From: Flagellimonas chongwuensis
Lineage (GTDB): Bacteria > Bacteroidota > Bacteroidia > Flavobacteriales > Flavobacteriaceae
Reading direction: 5' to 3'
Length of the DNA stretch: 64,000 nt
Assembly (NCBI RefSeq): GCF_013376415.1
Contig: NZ_WYET01000004.1
Span: 620,001 to 684,000, forward strand
Positions 47,253 through 55,702 of the stretch are shown one piece after another; position 1 is the first letter of the stretch; every line of letters starts with the position of its first letter. Under the pieces are notes generated by a model. The model did no database searches and was not told the DNA's origin. It saw only the letters and a list, made by a program, of their open reading frames with translations. Made by a program: the position numbers and the translations under genes.

Positions 47253-48290
47253 CTATTCCAAGTCTTTGAAGATTCTTGATTCGGTTGTTCCCTTTCTAAA
47301 AATATGGTGCTGGGTCGCAGTAAAATAGTCCCTAAAAATCTGATTCAGCACATGACATTCAGTACTGGCCAAAATACCCAGACTTGGGTACAAGTTCAAA
47401 ATACCCTGTGAAAGAAATTGTACGGATTTGGAAGCTTCATGGTGAACAGTATTGATGTATTTTTCTGAAAACGTGTGGCCCTGCTTTATGCTTCTTTCGA
47501 TTTCAGTTGCAAAATCAGAAAGAAGAGCATCACACTTTCCAATGTAAACTTTCAGTTGATCGATATCTTCTGTTGAGCCACCTAGGATTGTAGCCTCTTC
47601 CATAAAATGTTCTGCCATCCCCACATAATTGCCCCATAATGTAAGGTCAGCAAACAAGGAAAAATGCACCTTGAAAATTGGGTGGGGCTGATGTACCTCA
47701 TTGTACACAAAACTATACTTTTCATGGACCCATTGCTCTTCGACCCTAAATGAATGGGTGGCTGTTGCCTTAAGGCCCATGGTTTGCCAATCCTCTATGA
47801 TTTCTACTTGGTTTCTATGGAGCAAAAAGGAACGAATCATGGGAGTGCCATCCTTTTGGATAACATCTTCTCCATTTTCTTGAATCTTGGCATTCAAGGT
47901 AAAGTGGGTAAGGTAAGGTGCCCCAGTTGCATATTTCCAAGTTCCTGAAATAACATATCCTTCTCCATCTTTCTCAGCGGTTCCAAAGACCCCTCCACTT
48001 CCTCCAAAACATATGGGTCTTTCAAAATCGATAAAAACATCTTCGGCTACTTCCTTCGGTAAATTACCTACAAAAAAGTTGGCCCCGCTGCACAAGGTAA
48101 CGGTCCAGCCCAGGCTCCCATCCACTTTGGCCAGCAACCGTAGTTTTTTTAAACCATCGGACAAGGACATTTCCAGACCCCCATAACACTTGGGCACCCA
48201 TAGGTTCCAAAGGTTTTCGTTGGCTATCCACTCCAACACTTCTTCGCTAAAAATCGGTTTTTTAAAATCCAACGTGTCAAGCTCCTGCAT
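47253..48290 (-). CDS. Acyl-CoA dehydrogenase-fold flavoprotein, TPP-riboswitch regulated
   Basis: A 345-residue protein of the acyl-CoA dehydrogenase / flavin-dependent monooxygenase group. Visible parts: VPKCYGGLEMSLSDGLKKLR, VDGSLGWTVTLCSGANFF, SGTWKYATGA and DWQTMGLKATATHSF (the mid-domain loops that hold flavin), and a helical C-terminal half. The start MQELDTLDF at 48290 overlaps the pnuC gene by 14 bases; the frame extends further upstream but would overlap more. It is shorter than typical acyl-CoA dehydrogenases. Being in a TPP-riboswitch unit, it may act on thiamine or a thiamine breakdown product. Confidence 0.8.
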   Translation of the reverse strand: MQELDTLDFKKPIFSEEVLEWIANENLWNLWVPKCYGGLEMSLSDGLKKLRLLAKVDGSLGWTVTLCSGANFFVGNLPKEVAEDVFIDFERPICFGGSGGVFGTAEKDGEGYVISGTWKYATGAPYLTHFTLNAKIQENGEDVIQKDGTPMIRSFLLHRNQVEIIEDWQTMGLKATATHSFRVEEQWVHEKYSFVYNEVHQPHPIFKVHFSLFADLTLWGNYVGMAEHFMEEATILGGSTEDIDQLKVYIGKCDALLSDFATEIERSIKQGHTFSEKYINTVHHEASKSVQFLSQGILNLYPSLGILASTECHVLNQIFRDYFTATQHHIFRKGTTESRIFKDLE

Positions 48291-48876
48291 AGGTCTCGTT
48301 GTTTTTCTTATCAATGATTTTTTTCCATTTGATGTATCCCGAAATTGCAACGGTGAACAAAAAAGCGGTCAACCCAGCATAGATATAGAGCTCTTTATAT
48401 ATCAATAACGGAATGGACATGATGTTGCTAATATTCAGATAGACCCAATTTTCGATCTTTCGTTTGGCCATCAACCACATACCGGCCCATGCAAAGGCGC
48501 AGACCACGGCATCCCAATACGGCACGTCGGAGTCTGTATGCTGTCCGAGCCAATAGGCCATCAAAATAAAACACCCCACTACTATACCGATGGCGATACC
48601 GTGCTCTTTTCCTGTTGAATACGAAATGGGCGCTTCCTGTTTTTGTTTTCCCATCTTCCAATAAAACCAGCCGTAAATGCTCATCACCAAATAATACATA
48701 TTGAGCAAGATATCCGCATATAATTGGGATTGATAGAGCACCCAAATACTGATTAGAATGGCAATAATGCCGAAAAGATAGTTGTGGATATTGTTCTGTC
48801 TGGCCAAAAGAACCTGAACCACTCCAAAAAGGGTTCCGATCCATTGTAGAACTACAAGTTGTGTACTATATTCCAT
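48277..48876 (-). CDS. PnuC-family vitamin transporter, probably thiamine (PnuT)
   Basis: A 199-residue inner-membrane protein of the PnuC family with about seven membrane helices (LQWIGTLFGVVQVLLARQNN, GIIAILISIWVLYQSQLYAD, NMYYLVMSIYGWFYW, and further). Motifs NIHNYLFGI and NWVYLNISNIMSIPLLIYK fit the family core. PnuC members carry nicotinamide riboside, riboflavin or thiamine; a TPP riboswitch lies directly upstream, so thiamine is the likely cargo (PnuT). First gene of a two-gene unit with the flavoprotein. Confidence 0.9.
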   Translation of the reverse strand: MEYSTQLVVLQWIGTLFGVVQVLLARQNNIHNYLFGIIAILISIWVLYQSQLYADILLNMYYLVMSIYGWFYWKMGKQKQEAPISYSTGKEHGIAIGIVVGCFILMAYWLGQHTDSDVPYWDAVVCAFAWAGMWLMAKRKIENWVYLNISNIMSIPLLIYKELYIYAGLTAFLFTVAISGYIKWKKIIDKKNNETYAGA

Positions 48877-48939
48877 TGTTTTGAGTAACCAACGTTCAAA
48901 AAATCATGGGGTACCCAAATTGGAATACGGGCAATATTT

Positions 48940-49034
48940 GCCTAAATCCCTACGCCAGCATTATCTGGATCAGGTGCGAAGTACTCGACTTCCGGGTATA
49001 ATCTCAGCCCATTTAGGGCACCCCCATCTTCGGC
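48940..49034 (-). ncRNA. TPP riboswitch (THI element)
   Basis: On the minus strand the aptamer contains the canonical core GGGCTGAGATTATACCC and, after a variable stem, ACCTGATCCAGATAATGC and GCGTAGGGA. The outer stem pairs 49034-49026 with 48947-48940. It lies 63 bases upstream of the pnuC start and on the same strand. It would switch off the transporter when thiamine pyrophosphate is plentiful. The expression platform is not clear; GGCAAATATTGCC forms a small hairpin just after it. Confidence 0.95.
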
Positions 49035-49042
49035 GAAGGTAA

Positions 49043-49073
49043 AAATTATACTTTAAAGTAATGGATGTTCCAA
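49043..49073 (-). promoter_or_regulatory. Putative promoter of the TPP-riboswitch unit
   Basis: On the minus strand, TTG at 49071-49073, a 20-base spacer and TATAATTT at 49043-49050, a near match to TAnnTTTG. A start near 49036 would place the riboswitch at the very beginning of the transcript. Confidence 0.5.
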
Positions 49074-49121
49074 GGCAGATTCACATAAACTTCCAAGGAT
49101 GTTAATTACCCATACTTTTAA

Positions 49122-49158
49122 AAGAGTACCAAGAAACAAAATGCTTCTCGGCACTCTT
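49122..49158 (-). terminator. Intrinsic terminator of the MbnP/MbnH-like operon
   Basis: A 14-base stem with G-U wobbles and a 9-base loop (49122-49135 with 49145-49158), followed on the minus strand by TTTT. It is just downstream of the outer-membrane protein gene. The wobbles only pair in RNA read on the minus strand. Confidence 0.75.
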
Positions 49159-49164
49159 CATGTG

Positions 49165-50145
49165 TTAAATATTGATATTCAGATAGACCGAAAATCTGCT
49201 TTTCACCTCAACCTTGCCATTGTTTAGATCTTGGGCAACGGGCAACATAGAGGACAGGCCGAGTGCATATTGCCTGTAATTTACCTCAACCCCCAACCTA
49301 CTGAACAGGGCATTTCCGCCTGTATCATGTACTTCGAACCCAAATTCCTTATTTTTCTCAAAATGTTCCCCGCCGATTCCAGCTTGGGGCGTTAACGCGA
49401 AATTGGTTCCCAAATAATATGTTTTATAGACATTTAAGGCATAGTTGAACTGGTTTCCGAAACGATATTCTTTATCATTTTTGGTTTTGATGGTGTAGTT
49501 GACCATGGCAGAAAGACCCCAATTTCGATGGGTAACGCCGTAATTGGCTCCCAAAACATAGTCCCAACTACCAGTGCCCAGCTGAAAACTTGGGTTGACA
49601 CTTCCTTCAAGGTTTTCCTCCTCAAACCTACCTGTGGGCATTTTTACACCGCCCCCCAATTGTAAAGTGTGCTGTGGCTTAATGGAAATGATACTGTCCG
49701 GTGTTTGTTTTAGGATTTGATAAAACCCGAGAACCGTGGCATCACCCAGCCCGTTGATATGCTGCTTCGTATCATCGGCAAACTCCCTGGAATGGAATTG
49801 ATACGGCATCACCGCATTGATGATCAACCTTCTTCCAACCGGAATCTGTGTCCATAATTGGATGGTATTGAAATTCTCATCGATCCACGGAGAATTGGAG
49901 AAAATGCCATCCCGTGACCTATAGCGCTGTCCAATGTACCGAAGTCCTATAAAGTTATTGTTCAGTCCGGTGCCAAACCCCATACTTCCGCCATTGCCGC
50001 TACAACCGCAAACATCACAGAAATCGTCAAATTCCATCAAAGAGGACGAAATGGTCCGGTAACAAGGTCTTGCGGGCATTTCACTTGCTTGCATTACATA
50101 AATGCCCATTATAATCAGTAAAGCTGTTATTATATATGTTTTCAT
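49165..50145 (-). CDS. Outer-membrane barrel protein with N-terminal CDVCGCSG motif
   Basis: A 326-residue outer-membrane protein starting at MKTYIITALLI, 4 bases after the diheme gene's stop. The signal peptide is followed by a Cys-rich segment: Cys28 and then Cys43, Cys46 and Cys48 in DFCDVCGCSGNGGSMG. The remainder is a barrel-like protein (NNFIGLRYIGQRYRS, LQLGGGVKMPTGRF) ending RFSVYLNINI. A CxxCxC group exposed in the periplasm is unusual for such a barrel and may bind metal. Its place in the MbnP-like operon suggests copper or another metal. Confidence 0.72.
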   Translation of the reverse strand: MKTYIITALLIIMGIYVMQASEMPARPCYRTISSSLMEFDDFCDVCGCSGNGGSMGFGTGLNNNFIGLRYIGQRYRSRDGIFSNSPWIDENFNTIQLWTQIPVGRRLIINAVMPYQFHSREFADDTKQHINGLGDATVLGFYQILKQTPDSIISIKPQHTLQLGGGVKMPTGRFEEENLEGSVNPSFQLGTGSWDYVLGANYGVTHRNWGLSAMVNYTIKTKNDKEYRFGNQFNYALNVYKTYYLGTNFALTPQAGIGGEHFEKNKEFGFEVHDTGGNALFSRLGVEVNYRQYALGLSSMLPVAQDLNNGKVEVKSRFSVYLNINI

Positions 50146-50149
50146 AAAA

Positions 50150-51202
50150 TTAGTATTCGGCGAAACGTTCGACATTAATAAATTCGTCGTCGGTGAGTGT
50201 TCCCAAAAATGCGATCAAGGCCAGTTTTTCGGTATCGTCAAGGGAGATTCCAAGACCTTCTTCAGTTTTGAGCAAGGGATCTAGAGTAGGTGAATCCTCT
50301 ACACCGCTTTGATAAAAATTCAATACGGATTCCAAACTGCCGAACCTGCCATCGTGCATATAGGGTGCGGTGAGCGACACATTTCTTAGACTGGGCACCT
50401 TGAATTTATAGTTATCGTTGGCACTCCCGCTCACTTCGGCACGTCCAATATCATTTATATTTGGATTTGGTGGAAGTCCATTATTCCTAAAACTTCCATC
50501 GGAAAAAAGGTCCGTAGTATGGCAGCTTGCACATTTTTCCTGAAAAACATGCATCCCTTGGAGTTCTTGCTTGGTTAAGGCCACACCGTCTTCTTTTCGC
50601 ACATATTTGTCATATTTTGAATTATAGGAAACCATCATCACCATAAATTGGGCAATCGCCTTCAAAAAATTTTCGTGGTTGACTCCCCCTTCTTCAAAGG
50701 CAGCCTCGAATTCTTTTTGGTACTGACTATCGGCCTTTAATTTTTCCAACACACTCGTCATGGTCTCACCCATTTCAACTTCGTTTGTTATAGGAATTAT
50801 GGGGAATAGGTCCAAATGACTGGTTGCCCCGTCCCAAGCAAATTCTCGAAAAAAGGCCATATTGGCCAAAGAAGGGGTGTTACGGGTTCCTTGCTTGTCG
50901 TCTATTCCATGGCTAAACTGATGGCCATGGTGCGTAAAAGAGAATCGCTGCTCATGACAAAATCCACATGAAATAAACCCATTAGCAGATAGTCTTCCAT
51001 CGTAGAACAACTTTTTGCCCAATTCAAAACCGTATTTGGTCGGGGGATTTTCTTCCACATTGTAAACCATGGGTGGAAAATTGGTGGGCATGGTAACGGA
51101 CAAACGTTCATTATCCTCTATGTTGATATATTCTCCATCATTATCATCACAGGCTCCCAACAATATCAGTAGGGTCGCCAAAAAAAGATACCTTGTTTTC
51201 AT
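50150..51202 (-). CDS. Diheme cytochrome c peroxidase / MauG-MbnH-like lipoprotein
   Basis: A 350-residue lipoprotein (LLGAC) with two c-type heme motifs: Cys79-Gly-Phe-Cys82-His83 and Cys224-Ala-Ser-Cys227-His228. This is the bacterial diheme peroxidase / MauG family. MbnH is a member that oxidises a Trp in partner MbnP to kynurenine. The MbnP-like gene lies 47 bases upstream on the same strand, so this is most likely the MbnH-type modifying enzyme rather than a plain peroxidase; that assignment rests on the pairing. Confidence 0.88.
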   Translation of the reverse strand: MKTRYLFLATLLILLGACDDNDGEYINIEDNERLSVTMPTNFPPMVYNVEENPPTKYGFELGKKLFYDGRLSANGFISCGFCHEQRFSFTHHGHQFSHGIDDKQGTRNTPSLANMAFFREFAWDGATSHLDLFPIIPITNEVEMGETMTSVLEKLKADSQYQKEFEAAFEEGGVNHENFLKAIAQFMVMMVSYNSKYDKYVRKEDGVALTKQELQGMHVFQEKCASCHTTDLFSDGSFRNNGLPPNPNINDIGRAEVSGSANDNYKFKVPSLRNVSLTAPYMHDGRFGSLESVLNFYQSGVEDSPTLDPLLKTEEGLGISLDDTEKLALIAFLGTLTDDEFINVERFAEY

Positions 51203-51249
51203 GTTTTTGATTTAAGGGCTGTCCGTAAAAGGACAGCCCAAAGTATCTT

Positions 51250-52050
51250 TTAATGTGAGCTTCCATCTCCGTTATGGACATGGTCCACACTGAACATATT
51301 CGCGGTATTTTCAGCAATCTTTGGTGATTTTTCCTCGCTCACCATGATCACAGCCTGTTCTGCCAGTGATATTTTGTTGTCCCCGTCCAGAATATTACCT
51401 GCATTGACCACTAGATGAATAATTGGGGTCATTTCATCGCTGACCAAAGCTTCGGTGCCCAAACTCAAGGTTGTCTCCTTATAGTTATCCAAGCTGGAGC
51501 CGTGGCTTCCCATATGAATTTGAAAATACGTGTTTTCTGGTACTGTTGATGAGGTGAACGTACCTTCAAAATTTAGGAACTTATATCCTGCTTGCCAAGA
51601 CCACATCATGTCAGTACTTTCAGCTTCAGTCAATAAATCACCCTGGCCTTCGGCCCCCAAAAGGTATTTTTCTTGGTCCACTCCAATACCAAAGGTCATA
51701 GCGGTATACCTACCGGCAGGAATGTTCATCAAAACCACTTCGGTATTTCCAGTCTCTTCGCTTGTTATGAAATAGCCATATTCTTTAGGGTAAGTAAACA
51801 CATTACCTTGGGTATCGGTAAGCCTAAAATTGCTCACTATGTAATTAAGGCGGTTTATGGTCAAGGTCTCAGCTTGGGAGTTGGTGTACGAAGAACCCAA
51901 AATAAGGTCGTCTCCTGCAACACTATTGTCAAATTCAATTATAACCCTTCCCTCTCCGGTTAGATTATCTCCGGGCGAATCGTCATCACTACAAGAGGTT
52001 ACAGAAACAAATAGGAACAGTAAGGTGGATAATTTATATAATGATTTCAT
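51250..52050 (-). CDS. MbnP-like copper-binding lipoprotein
   Basis: A 266-residue lipoprotein starting at MKSLYKLSTLL (lipobox VTSC, Cys20). Residues about 35-240 match the MbnP family: LNYIVSNFRL near 68, TDMMWSWQAGYKF with Trp150 and Trp152, and FQIHMGSHGS with His179 and His183. In characterised MbnP a Trp is oxidised to kynurenine by MbnH and the site binds copper; Trp150 or Trp152 is the likely target here, and an extra His-containing tail (VDHVHNGDGSSH) ends the protein. The longer frame to 52155 is not a real extension. It precedes the MbnH-like gene. Confidence 0.83.
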   Translation of the reverse strand: MKSLYKLSTLLFLFVSVTSCSDDDSPGDNLTGEGRVIIEFDNSVAGDDLILGSSYTNSQAETLTINRLNYIVSNFRLTDTQGNVFTYPKEYGYFITSEETGNTEVVLMNIPAGRYTAMTFGIGVDQEKYLLGAEGQGDLLTEAESTDMMWSWQAGYKFLNFEGTFTSSTVPENTYFQIHMGSHGSSLDNYKETTLSLGTEALVSDEMTPIIHLVVNAGNILDGDNKISLAEQAVIMVSEEKSPKIAENTANMFSVDHVHNGDGSSH

Positions 52051-52219
52051 TTTAAATTCAAATATTAAGGTTTTGGGAAATCCATTATGGTAGTTGGATT
52101 TCCTGCTAAAAATTAAATGCATGGAACTGATGATGTACAACATATGCATCACCAAGAACCATTGCGCACAAGGCTATGATTCCCTTAGGGGAATAACCGT
52201 GTAACCAATAAAATTTGAA

Positions 52220-52588
52220 TTAACAGTTGGGAGGGTGAAAAACAGATTGAGCGAACTGCCGAGGGTCTCTTGGGCTGAATTCAGGCAACTCATTCCTTTT
52301 TAAAATATGTTTAGCAAAATCACAGAAAAGAATATCCACAAAGCCAATGGGGTATTCTTCTAGATTGATAGATGGCAAATTTTGCTTTTTCTCGTCCTGT
52401 TCCTCTTGTAACATTTTGGCCAAATAACACTTTCCGTTACAATTCAACATGGGCTTGTCCTTGTTTACACAAAGGTATTCCGCAATGTAATCTTGGTTCA
52501 CCACATATTCGAACACGGGCATAACAGGCCGTAACATGGCCATTATATATAAAAGTGTGAATACTATGGGAAGACTGCGGTTCGTCAA
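52220..52588 (-). CDS. Small membrane-associated protein with CNGKC motif
   Basis: A 122-residue protein starting at TTG 52588 (MTNRSLPIVF), since no upstream ATG exists before an in-frame stop. An N-terminal hydrophobic helix is followed by EYLCVNKDKPMLNCNGKC, with Cys40, Cys50 and Cys54, and a mid-to-late FCDF and C-terminal PPNC. The CNGKC spacing (Cys-x3-Cys) suggests metal or disulfide chemistry. Similar proteins sit near copper genes in flavobacteria, as here before the MbnP-like gene, so a metal role is inferred. Family function unknown. Confidence 0.72.
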   Translation of the reverse strand: MTNRSLPIVFTLLYIMAMLRPVMPVFEYVVNQDYIAEYLCVNKDKPMLNCNGKCYLAKMLQEEQDEKKQNLPSINLEEYPIGFVDILFCDFAKHILKRNELPEFSPRDPRQFAQSVFHPPNC

Positions 52589-52668
52589 CGAAAACGATTA
52601 TTTGGTATTGCAAAGATAAAACAGGATAGTTGCAATCTTAAGAAGATCATGCAAATTAATTTTCTTTT

Positions 52669-53160
52669 TTAAGCGGCCAACAATTCCTTTTCCAATGCAA
52701 TAAAATGGGTCGGGGCTCCCTTGGAACCATAGATTGGAAAGATGTCAATTTGGCAACGATAGGCTTCCCCATTCTTTCTATAATTTATTATGGCCCCTTT
52801 ATAGCGATGATGGGACAAAAGCTGCTCTTTAATCTGCCTTTTGATCATTTTTGATGTTTCGGCTCCTTGCAGAAAACTAGGTTTTTTTCCCAATGCATAT
52901 TTTTTATGGTAGCCTGTCATTTCTGAAAAACCCTCGTTTACCCAGACTATTGCTTGGTTTAAATCGGTAATCACCAAGGCATCATAATCCTCTACCTTTA
53001 TGATCTGTTGGATGTTGTGGTCAATATCGTTTCTCAAGAGTGATTTGATCTGCTTCAAATCAACTTCTTTTTTGAGTTGCAGCATCAACTTGTGATAGCT
53101 TTCCAAATAAAAATCGAAACTGAGCAGGGGTGAAATACGGATGTTACTGTCGTCTATCAT
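52669..53160 (-). CDS. LOV-like PAS domain protein lacking the photoactive cysteine
   Basis: A 163-residue single PAS-domain protein. After a helical N-terminal part, the PAS core runs from about 58 to 160 (YDALVITDLNQAIVWVNEGFSEMTGY, then KGAIINYRKNGEAYRCQIDIFPIYG). GKKPSFLQG at 91-99 aligns with the LOV motif GRNCRFLQ, but Pro94 stands where the photoactive Cys should be. It therefore resembles a Cys-less LOV domain: it might still bind flavin without forming the adduct, or bind another ligand. No output domain. It lies 51 bases after metE stop on the same strand side, not clearly in an operon. Confidence 0.82.
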   Translation of the reverse strand: MIDDSNIRISPLLSFDFYLESYHKLMLQLKKEVDLKQIKSLLRNDIDHNIQQIIKVEDYDALVITDLNQAIVWVNEGFSEMTGYHKKYALGKKPSFLQGAETSKMIKRQIKEQLLSHHRYKGAIINYRKNGEAYRCQIDIFPIYGSKGAPTHFIALEKELLAA

Positions 53161-53174
53161 GGTTCATAGATTAA

Positions 53175-53198
53175 GGGGCCAATACGCATATCGGCCCC
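53175..53198 (-). terminator. Possible terminator of metE
   Basis: GGGGCC and GGCCCC with a further inner ATA/TAT pairing form a hairpin 14 bases downstream of the metE stop on the minus strand. The following run on that strand (TTAATC) is a weak T-tract, so termination is uncertain. Confidence 0.4.
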
Positions 53199-53211
53199 AT
53201 TAGTTTTAATT

Positions 53212-55533
53212 TTAATTTGATGGTTGGCCGACAGTTTCCCTCATCTGCTGCGCTGCAGAGACCATTATTTTAAGGGCACTGATGGTTTCCTCCCAACCTC
53301 TGGTTTTTAGCCCGCAATCGGGATTCACCCACAATTTGGATGCTGGAAGTACATGTTCTGCTTTTTGCAATAATTTGATGATTTCCTCCTTGGACGGAAC
53401 CCTTGGGGAATGGATGTCATACACCCCGGGACCAATATCGTTGGGATAATCAAACTCTGAAAAGGCATCCAACAGTTCCATTTGGGAACGGGAGCATTCT
53501 ATGGTTATCACATCGGCATCCATATCCGCAATGCTCTGGATAATGTCGTTGAACTCGGAATAACACATATGGGTGTGGATTTGGGTGGAATCCTTCACAC
53601 CGCTGGTGGACAGTTTAAAGGCTCCTATCGCCCAGTTCAAATACTTTTCCCAGTCCTTTTTACGCAAGGGCAGACCTTCGCGAATCGCTGGTTCGTCTAC
53701 TTGGATTATATTGATGCCCTCCTTTTCCAAATCAAGTACTTCGTCCAAAATGGCCAATGCAATTTGTTCGCAGGTCACGGAACGTGCCTGGTCATCACGG
53801 ACAAAGGACCATTGCAAAATGGTTACCGGCCCAGTGAGCATTCCCTTTACCGGCTTGTCGGTCAATGATTGTGCAAAGGATGTCCAGAAAACCGTCATGG
53901 GAACAGGCCTTGAAACATCTCCGTAAACAATAGGTGGCTTTACACAGCGCGAACCGTAACTCTGCACCCAACCGTTTTGGGTAAAGGTAAAACCTTCCAA
54001 CTGTTCTCCAAAGTACTCTACCATATCGTTGCGTTCAAATTCTCCATGAACGGGAACATCTAGACCGATTTCTTCCTGTAAACCAATGGCATCGGTTGTT
54101 TTTTCCATCAAAAAATTCACGTAGGCTTGCTCTTCAAGCGCTCCTTTTTTGAACATGGACCTATTTCGCCTTACCTCTTGGGTCTGCGGAAAAGAACCAA
54201 TGGTTGTGGTAGGAAACAGTGGTAATTTTAAATGCTCTTCCTGAAGAACCTTTCGTTGATCGAATGAAGAATCCCTAGAGTAATCTCTTTCTTCCAACTG
54301 TTCCATACGTTGTTTTACCTTGGGTTTATGGATCAATTTGGAACTACGTCTTTTTTCCATGGAAGCTGCATTGTCCAAAAATAGCTGTTGGGACTTGTAG
54401 TCAAGATTGCTCGCCAGTATTTTCAAGCTTTGGAGCTCTTCCAATTTCTGTTTGGCAAACGCCATCCAGTCCTTTACTTCGGTTGATAGAAGCCCTTCAT
54501 TTTGCTCTAGATTTAAATCATTGGGAACATGAAGCAACGAACAGGACGGTGAAATAATGATACGTTCTTCCCCTAATTTTTCTTTGGCTTTCTGAATAAG
54601 CCGCAACGAGGATTCAAAATCATTTTTCCAAACATTGCGCCCATCAATGACACCTAATGACAAAGACGTGTTTTCTTTTAGCTTTCCCGATTCCAAAACT
54701 TGATCCAACTGACCTTGTCCTCGCTTCAAATCCAAATGCAGGGCACAAACAGGTAGGTTTAGGACAGTATCAAGGTTATTGCCATAATCACCAAAATAAC
54801 CGGCCAATAGGATTTTTAGGTTCGAAAATGCTTCTGTAATTCCATTATAGACTTTACCGATTGCTTCTTTTTCTTTTTCTGAAAGATCTGTAGAGAGCAT
54901 GGGCTCATCAAATTGAATCCACGTTGCTCCGGCATCTGCCAGCATTTTCAAAATGGAATGATAGACAGGAATCAGTTTTGGTAAAAGATCAAGACGATGA
55001 AAGTCTTCCTCCTTTTCCTTGCCCAACAATAAATAAGTCACTGGACCCAAAAGCACAGGTTTTGTATGTATCCCGAGATGTTTGGCCTCCTGAAACTCTT
55101 TTACAATTTTTTGGGAAACCAGTTCAAATTCTTGGTCTTTTGTAAATTCTGGAACAATGTAATGGTAATTGGTATCGAACCATTTGGTCATTTCCATGGC
55201 GATAACATCCACTCCATCCTTTTGTAAGCCCCTGGCCATTGCAAAATAAAGGTCCAAAATATTTTTGCTTGACTTTTTGGCGTTTTTGTAACGATCAGGA
55301 ATGGCTCCGACCATTAACGTAGTGTCCAAAACTTGATCGTAAAAGGAGAAATCGTTGGATGGAACAAGGTCGATTCCCCTCTCTTTTTGCAGCTTCCAGT
55401 TTTCCGCACGTATACTTTTACCGACTTCTACAAGGTCTTCCAAAGAGATTTTGTTCGACCAATACTTTTCGCAAGCTCTTTTCAGCTCACGGTGGGCCCC
55501 AATTCTAGGGTAGCCCAAATTGCTTGTTTTCAT
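53212..55533 (-). CDS. metE: Cobalamin-independent methionine synthase
   Basis: A 773-residue enzyme that transfers a methyl group from methyl-tetrahydropteroyltriglutamate to homocysteine, making methionine in the cytoplasm without vitamin B12. The start MKTSNLGYPRIGAHRELKRA and the conserved C-terminal HTHMCYSEFND and PDCGLKTRGWEE with the zinc Cys residues are present, over the expected length. It is preceded by a cobalamin riboswitch on the same strand, so it is predicted to be repressed when B12 is available, as in bacteria that also use a B12-dependent enzyme. Confidence 0.97.
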   Translation of the reverse strand: MKTSNLGYPRIGAHRELKRACEKYWSNKISLEDLVEVGKSIRAENWKLQKERGIDLVPSNDFSFYDQVLDTTLMVGAIPDRYKNAKKSSKNILDLYFAMARGLQKDGVDVIAMEMTKWFDTNYHYIVPEFTKDQEFELVSQKIVKEFQEAKHLGIHTKPVLLGPVTYLLLGKEKEEDFHRLDLLPKLIPVYHSILKMLADAGATWIQFDEPMLSTDLSEKEKEAIGKVYNGITEAFSNLKILLAGYFGDYGNNLDTVLNLPVCALHLDLKRGQGQLDQVLESGKLKENTSLSLGVIDGRNVWKNDFESSLRLIQKAKEKLGEERIIISPSCSLLHVPNDLNLEQNEGLLSTEVKDWMAFAKQKLEELQSLKILASNLDYKSQQLFLDNAASMEKRRSSKLIHKPKVKQRMEQLEERDYSRDSSFDQRKVLQEEHLKLPLFPTTTIGSFPQTQEVRRNRSMFKKGALEEQAYVNFLMEKTTDAIGLQEEIGLDVPVHGEFERNDMVEYFGEQLEGFTFTQNGWVQSYGSRCVKPPIVYGDVSRPVPMTVFWTSFAQSLTDKPVKGMLTGPVTILQWSFVRDDQARSVTCEQIALAILDEVLDLEKEGINIIQVDEPAIREGLPLRKKDWEKYLNWAIGAFKLSTSGVKDSTQIHTHMCYSEFNDIIQSIADMDADVITIECSRSQMELLDAFSEFDYPNDIGPGVYDIHSPRVPSKEEIIKLLQKAEHVLPASKLWVNPDCGLKTRGWEETISALKIMVSAAQQMRETVGQPSN

Positions 55534-55687
55534 TGCTAAAGCTTTTATAAAATTGAATAATTAGATAAAAGCTCCTTAGCTCAACTTCGCAATGCCTTGA
55601 ACAAGAAGAACGCAGATGGAATTGGCCCAAGGTTCTGGGTAAATTTCAAACGTTCGACCTGCCCTTTACGCGAAGGCACCGTCAAAA

Positions 55688-55702
55688 TCCTACAAAGTAG
55701 GA
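55688..55702 (-). terminator. Hairpin in the cobalamin-riboswitch expression platform
   Basis: TCCTAC and GTAGGA form a 6-base stem with a 3-base loop, followed on the minus strand by TTTT. It touches the 3' arm of the riboswitch outer stem at 55702, so it may compete with the aptamer and end transcription when B12 is bound or absent. The direction is not resolved. Confidence 0.45.

Noticed and set aside
50150..51202. Diheme protein as an ordinary peroxide-removing cytochrome c peroxidase.
   Set aside because: Not ruled out by sequence, but the MbnP-like neighbour makes the MbnH-type role more likely.
52669..53160. PAS protein as a working blue-light LOV receptor.
   Set aside because: The photoactive Cys is replaced by Pro94 and there is no output domain, so classical LOV photochemistry is not supported.
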